Source: Girardinichthys multiradiatus (Eukaryota; Chordata; Actinopteri; Cyprinodontiformes; Goodeidae). Taken from it: a stretch of 64,000 nt of DNA. Below the pieces are notes generated by a model. It saw nothing but the letters and a program-made list of their open reading frames with translations, made no database searches and had not been told where the DNA came from. The position numbers were made by a program, and so were the translations under genes. The DNA lies in the NCBI RefSeq assembly GCF_021462225.1, contig NC_061798.1:20792820-20856819 (forward strand). Reading direction: 5' to 3'. Positions 62,701 through 64,000 of the stretch are shown piece by piece. Positions within the stretch are counted from its first letter, which is position 1, and each line of letters starts with the position of its first letter.

Positions 62701-63784
62701 TCAATCTCAGACTAAAGTATTAATTACTATGTTGTGTTTTTCCTTGTACTCGGGTAGATCTCCTCCACACATCACAGCAGCAAGGATAGCGAAGGAAAGT
62801 CAAAGAAGCTGAGCTCCCACAGCCATGGTCATCGCAGTAAGAAGACAGAAAGCATCGTAAAAAGCTGCTCTTCCTCCTCATGCTCCTCCAGCCCGTTCAA
62901 CACCGGTATTACCTGAAGCATTTCCATTGCAGTGGGAAGTTGTTTTAGGTGTTTGTGTCTGACTGTTACCGTGTGTCTTTCAGGCGGATCTCTGTCAGCA
63001 ACTCAGGATTTCCATCAGTTCTCATCTTCCTCCCGCCTGGAACGCGAGCATGACCGCGGAGGCGATGACCACAATGGAGAGAAGCGTAAGGAGCGCCACA
63101 GAAGGTCTGCTGTGCACGAGGAGGAGGAGGAAGAGGAGGAGGAAGAAAAAGATGACAAAGATGAGGAGGAGGAGGAAGAAGAAGAGGAGGAAGACTCTAA
63201 ATACAAAAAGCCGCCTGCGTTGACCCCTGCTGATTGTCCATTGGCTGCGTCTCAAAGTCATGAGAGGACGGAGAGCAGTTCGAGCCCCTTCGAGAACAAA
63301 GTCACCATCTCCACCTTTGGCTCAATCATGCGCATCACCTCCTCTTCCGGGTTGGGCAGCACCTGCAAAATCCGCAAGATCTCTTCCTCGAGCGAATACA
63401 AGCCCTCCAAATCCCTCTCTAAGCCGCCTCAGGTCACTGTGCCTCCCGTCTTGGAGGACGCTGGCCTGAAAGACAAAATCACGCCCCCGCCGCTGCCCCG
63501 AGAGAGGAGGCACCACAATAACAAGAAGAGTCGCCATGGCCCGGGGCGCCCGCGAGGGAGCAAGAACCGAGAGCGGAGGGAAGAGGACCATCACCACCAC
63601 CATCACGACTCCACAGCGCCACCTCCCCCAGCCTTAAACTCATTCTACCAGATTCCATCATCTGTGCCCAACCCTGCTTTTCCGTCCACACTACCTCCTA
63701 CCTCTTCCGCCTCTTCCTCTATCGCCTGCTCCTCCTCTGCTAGGAGTTTTTCTGCAGGTCGCAGCAACTCTTTGCTCGGCTCCG
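44649..63784 (+). CDS. mllt6: AF17 (MLLT6), PHD-finger chromatin protein, 5' part
   Basis: Chromatin reader related to AF10; the AF10/AF17 family binds histone H3 and works with the H3K79 methyltransferase DOT1L. Ten coding exons (44649-44757, 47203-47282, 47378-47432, 47556-47665, 56891-56994, 59568-59661, 60110-60217, 61061-61150, 62758-62905, 62984-63784) give 566 residues, all phases matching. The PHD-knuckle-extended PHD module fills residues 8-176: PHD1 ligands C8, C11, C25, C30, H35, C38, C51, C54; knuckle C65, C68, H85, C88; extended PHD from C120. A low-complexity Ser/Lys/His region follows, then an acidic tract (about 345-368) and an AT-hook (GRPRG, 487-491). AF17 rather than AF10 because it starts MREMVGG without the AF10 extension and has LTMEPI, LQYVPH and AQMAGLLC. 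The octapeptide and leucine zipper that bind DOT1L lie beyond the window. Confidence 0.94.
45240..45870 (+). mobile_element. Tc1/mariner-like remnant in mllt6 intron 1
   Basis: Plus-strand copy, partly deleted: leader (AATACAGCTGCGCAGAAG), transposase start and helix-turn-helix region from about 45290, then the C-terminal catalytic half with QQDKYTQQ-type and EWPSKSPDL-type sequence near 45620-45710, ending near 45865. Stops throughout. Confidence 0.75.
45875..46113 (+). mobile_element. L2/Maui-like LINE 3' end
   Basis: Ends with GGTGCTATATAAATAAAGTT then TACTTATTTACTTAC, the usual 3' end of a fish L2-type LINE. The preceding stretch CTTTAAAAAGCAGCTTAAGA is the end of its coding region. Confidence 0.65.
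47203..47282 (+). CDS. mllt6: mllt6 coding exon 2
   Basis: 80-nt exon, phase 1 to 0, encoding ACYGIVQVPTGPWFC and the rest of PHD1 to AARV. Acceptor CCCAG, donor GTGAGT. Confidence 0.95.
47378..47432 (+). CDS. mllt6: mllt6 coding exon 3
   Basis: 55-nt exon encoding RCELCPHKDGALKRTDSGG, the zinc-knuckle start. Acceptor CTCAG, donor GTAAGT. Confidence 0.94.
47556..47665 (+). CDS. mllt6: mllt6 coding exon 4
   Basis: 110-nt exon encoding WAHVVCALYIPEVQF to RYLK, linking the knuckle to the extended PHD. LTMEPI and LQYVPH favour AF17. Acceptor ATCAG, donor GTACAA. Confidence 0.95.
48150..48735. mobile_element. Decayed element with GATGCTCCGATT-type ends
   Basis: Begins AGAGATGCTCCGATTAGGGA at about 48153 and ends near 48735 with a TCATCCAATTTCTTGGTGCA-type border. 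This resembles fish DNA elements whose ends read GATGC.CCGAT. Holds the perfect palindrome at 48521-48559. Confidence 0.4.
48521..48559. repeat. Perfect 39-nt palindrome
   Basis: Arms of 19 bp (CATGATTTATACCCTTTTA and its exact complement) separated by one T. Lies near the middle of the decayed element at 48150-48735. Confidence 0.9.
50803..51020 (+). mobile_element. tRNA-derived SINE in mllt6 intron 4
   Basis: tRNA-like head (GGCTCAGTGGAAAGAGTAGC, then GGTTGTGGGTTTAATTC as box B-like), body with TGTGTGAATGGGTGAATGTG and a tail near AAACGCTCTGAGTGG. Decayed. Confidence 0.65.
51475..52182. mobile_element. MITE with AGTAGT-CTGGGCGATA inverted ends
   Basis: About 700 bp, ends AGTAGTGCTGGGCGATA (51475) and its near-complement TATCGCCCAGGACTACT (52166-52182). 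Near the left end are repeated TATATCACGATATA-type words. No transposase and no convincing target duplication. It resembles hAT-type fish MITEs. Confidence 0.6.
52186..52500 (+). pseudogene. Non-LTR retrotransposon C-terminal fragment
   Basis: Plus-strand remnant encoding the GRPRGRKRTSWRDCFSRLA and SGEREVWASLLRLLPP stretches typical of the C-terminus of a widespread fish LINE. Frame broken near the start (stop in the EEL-type region). Directly follows the MITE. Confidence 0.7.
52620..52735. repeat. Short element end with ATATCGG words
   Basis: Repeated TATCGG/TATTGATAT words and a border reading ATCAGTGCATCCCTAAT, as at the ends of fish DNA elements. Fragment only. Confidence 0.35.
52985..53176 (-). 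pseudogene. L2-like LINE fragment (thumb region)
   Basis: Minus-strand frame with GVSVEKAPEVMFLGVTLDQK, matching the YLGV/FLGV thumb region of L2-type reverse transcriptase. Short and truncated. Confidence 0.5.
53012..53056. repeat. Hairpin with 17-bp perfect arms
   Basis: Arms ACAAAATATGAAGTGTT and its exact complement flank an 11-nt loop. It lies within the LINE fragment, so one arm may be a duplicated inverted copy. Confidence 0.85.
54655..54720 (-). mobile_element. LINE 3' tail relic
   Basis: TAGTTTATTTGTCCCTTAATTGGG resembles the reverse-oriented LINE ends near 42230 and 60660. Very decayed. Confidence 0.35.
56891..56994 (+). CDS. mllt6: mllt6 coding exon 5 (extended PHD)
   Basis: 104-nt exon encoding TCYICEDHGRESKAACGAC and CRQAFHVTC, after a 9.2-kb intron. 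Phase 0 in, phase 2 out. Confidence 0.95.
56995..59567 (+). other. mllt6 intron 5
   Basis: 2.6 kb of AT-rich DNA. Only a perfect 12-bp-arm hairpin at 57393-57418 stands out (AGTTACAGAGAG, TT, complement). No repeat family or exon recognised. Confidence 0.5.
59568..59661 (+). CDS. mllt6: mllt6 coding exon 6 (end of extended PHD)
   Basis: 94-nt exon encoding AQMAGLLCEEEG and VKYCGYCKHHYNKM. Acceptor GCTCAG, donor GTACAA. Confidence 0.95.
60110..60217 (+). CDS. mllt6: mllt6 coding exon 7
   Basis: 108-nt Ser/His/Lys-rich exon (SFSHSGGRSSSP, EKHHHHKQRK), phase 0 at both ends. Tandem acceptors CAGCAG allow a start at 60110 or 60113, which differ by one Gln. Confidence 0.85.
60660..60990 (-). mobile_element. 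LINE 3' fragment in mllt6 intron 7
   Basis: AAGTAAACTTTATTATCCCCAAG at the border, then sequence with TGTCCTGATGGTAAAAGGG, as in the 3' region of a Rex-like fish LINE in reverse orientation. No open frame. Confidence 0.5.
61061..61150 (+). CDS. mllt6: mllt6 coding exon 8
   Basis: 90-nt lysine-rich exon (SHKDKIRSKERHKKSADS), phase 0 at both ends. Acceptor TTTCAG, donor GTACAA. Probably a nuclear-localisation-type basic stretch. Confidence 0.85.
61558..61612 (+). mobile_element. LINE 3' tail
   Basis: TTCCCCTCGGGGATCAATAA then AGTATCTTTGAATTGAATTG; same end as at 42228 but in plus orientation. Confidence 0.6.
61620..62510 (-). mobile_element. Tc1/mariner-like remnant, second family
   Basis: Minus-strand relic with ACCCCACAGGTTTTCTGCAA at 61650, the CCACAGCATCACAGATTCTC block near 61906 and CACTTGGGCAC-type sequence at the 3' end near 62460 (complement). 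Not the same family as most copies in this window. No readable transposase. Confidence 0.55.
62758..62905 (+). CDS. mllt6: mllt6 coding exon 9
   Basis: 148-nt Ser/Lys-rich exon (SKDSEGKSKKLSSHSHGH, SCSSSPFNT), as in human AF17. Acceptor CGGGTAG, donor GTATTA. Confidence 0.85.
62984..63784 (+). CDS. mllt6: mllt6 coding exon 10 (acidic tract, AT-hook)
   Basis: 801-nt exon, phase 1 in and out. It has a Glu/Asp tract made of GAG/GAA repeats at 63118-63192, a conserved FGSIMRITSSSG block, the AT-hook region SRHGPGRPRGSKN, a His run near 63589-63607 and a Ser/Pro-rich end. The exon ends at a GTGAGT donor; the gene continues beyond the window. Confidence 0.92.
63118..63192 (+). repeat. GAG/GAA coding microsatellite (acidic tract)
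   Basis: About 25 codons, nearly all Glu or Asp, built of GAG and GAA triplets inside mllt6 exon 10. The human protein has no comparable run at this place. Confidence 0.85.
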
Positions 63785-64000
63785 GTGAGTCTGAGCGGGT
63801 GGGCGTGTGTGGTAGCCCTCTAACTTCCTGTGTATGTGTGTGCGCCTTGCTATTTGTTTGAACTTTGCTTATTCATTTTGCAGCTTGTCTCTATAAATTG
63901 TTGAAATATTTTTATAACACCTGGCAGCTTATCTGAGCATCATGACCTCAGTTATAGAGGAAGTCAAAAGCCAACCAGGATCAACAGATTTAGCCTCATG
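63785..64000 (+). other. mllt6 intron 10, partial
   Basis: Begins GTGAGTCTGAGCGG and runs to the right edge. No further exon is visible. Confidence 0.8.

Larger units (their letters stand above)
61151..62757 (+). other. mllt6 intron 8
   Basis: 1.6 kb, nearly half of which is a LINE tail (61558-61612) and a Tc1-type relic (61620-62510). Confidence 0.5.

Noticed and set aside
1..64000. CRISPR arrays, tRNA or rRNA genes, bacterial operons
   Set aside because: None seen; tRNA-like boxes belong to SINEs, and repeats are not regularly spaced.

Overview
The window is animal nuclear DNA, almost certainly from a teleost fish. It holds large, correctly phased spliced genes of vertebrate families, separated by AT-rich introns and intergenic DNA packed with decayed Tc1/mariner, hAT-like, MITE, SINE and non-LTR elements of the kinds usual in ray-finned fish. 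No prokaryotic operon structure, CRISPR array, tRNA or rRNA gene was seen.

Three protein-coding genes were reconstructed from homologous segments, GT-AG splice sites and matching reading phase. (1) igfbp4, minus strand, coding exons 1-3 at 18405-18054, 4365-4202 and 1734-1609. The fourth coding exon lies to the left of the window. (2) ikzf3 (Aiolos), plus strand, seven coding exons from 26531 to the TAG at 39625, predicting a 524-residue zinc-finger transcription factor. (3) mllt6 (AF17), plus strand, from the ATG at 44649 through ten coding exons to 63784, continuing past the right edge. The three human orthologues lie in 17q12-q21, which supports the identifications.

Layout: 1-18.4 kb is igfbp4 with very long introns, which contain a TTAA-flanked MITE (2609-3177), a decayed Tc1 copy interrupted by a 1.8-kb long-inverted-repeat element (5124-6925), and two tandem reverse-transcriptase remnants (about 7.87-10.3 kb). 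18.4-26.5 kb is the interval between igfbp4 and ikzf3, with two Tc1 remnants and a tRNA-type SINE. 26.5-40 kb is ikzf3, whose introns hold four Tc1-type remnants. 40-44.3 kb is intergenic with a hAT-like element. 44.3-64 kb is the CpG-rich mllt6 promoter and the 5' two-thirds of the gene, including a 9.2-kb intron with a MITE, SINE, LINE fragments and two perfect hairpins.

The genes do not form a pathway. One is a secreted IGF-binding protein, one a lymphoid transcription factor and one a chromatin reader linked to DOT1L. The points most worth a second look are in Aiolos: a histidine at the position equivalent to human Gln147, which determines drug-induced degradation; a PxDLS motif in its acidic N-terminus; and a diverged C-terminal exon. 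The others are the long-inverted-repeat element with an X-box-like site in its core, and the loss of the PAPP-A cleavage context in Igfbp4.
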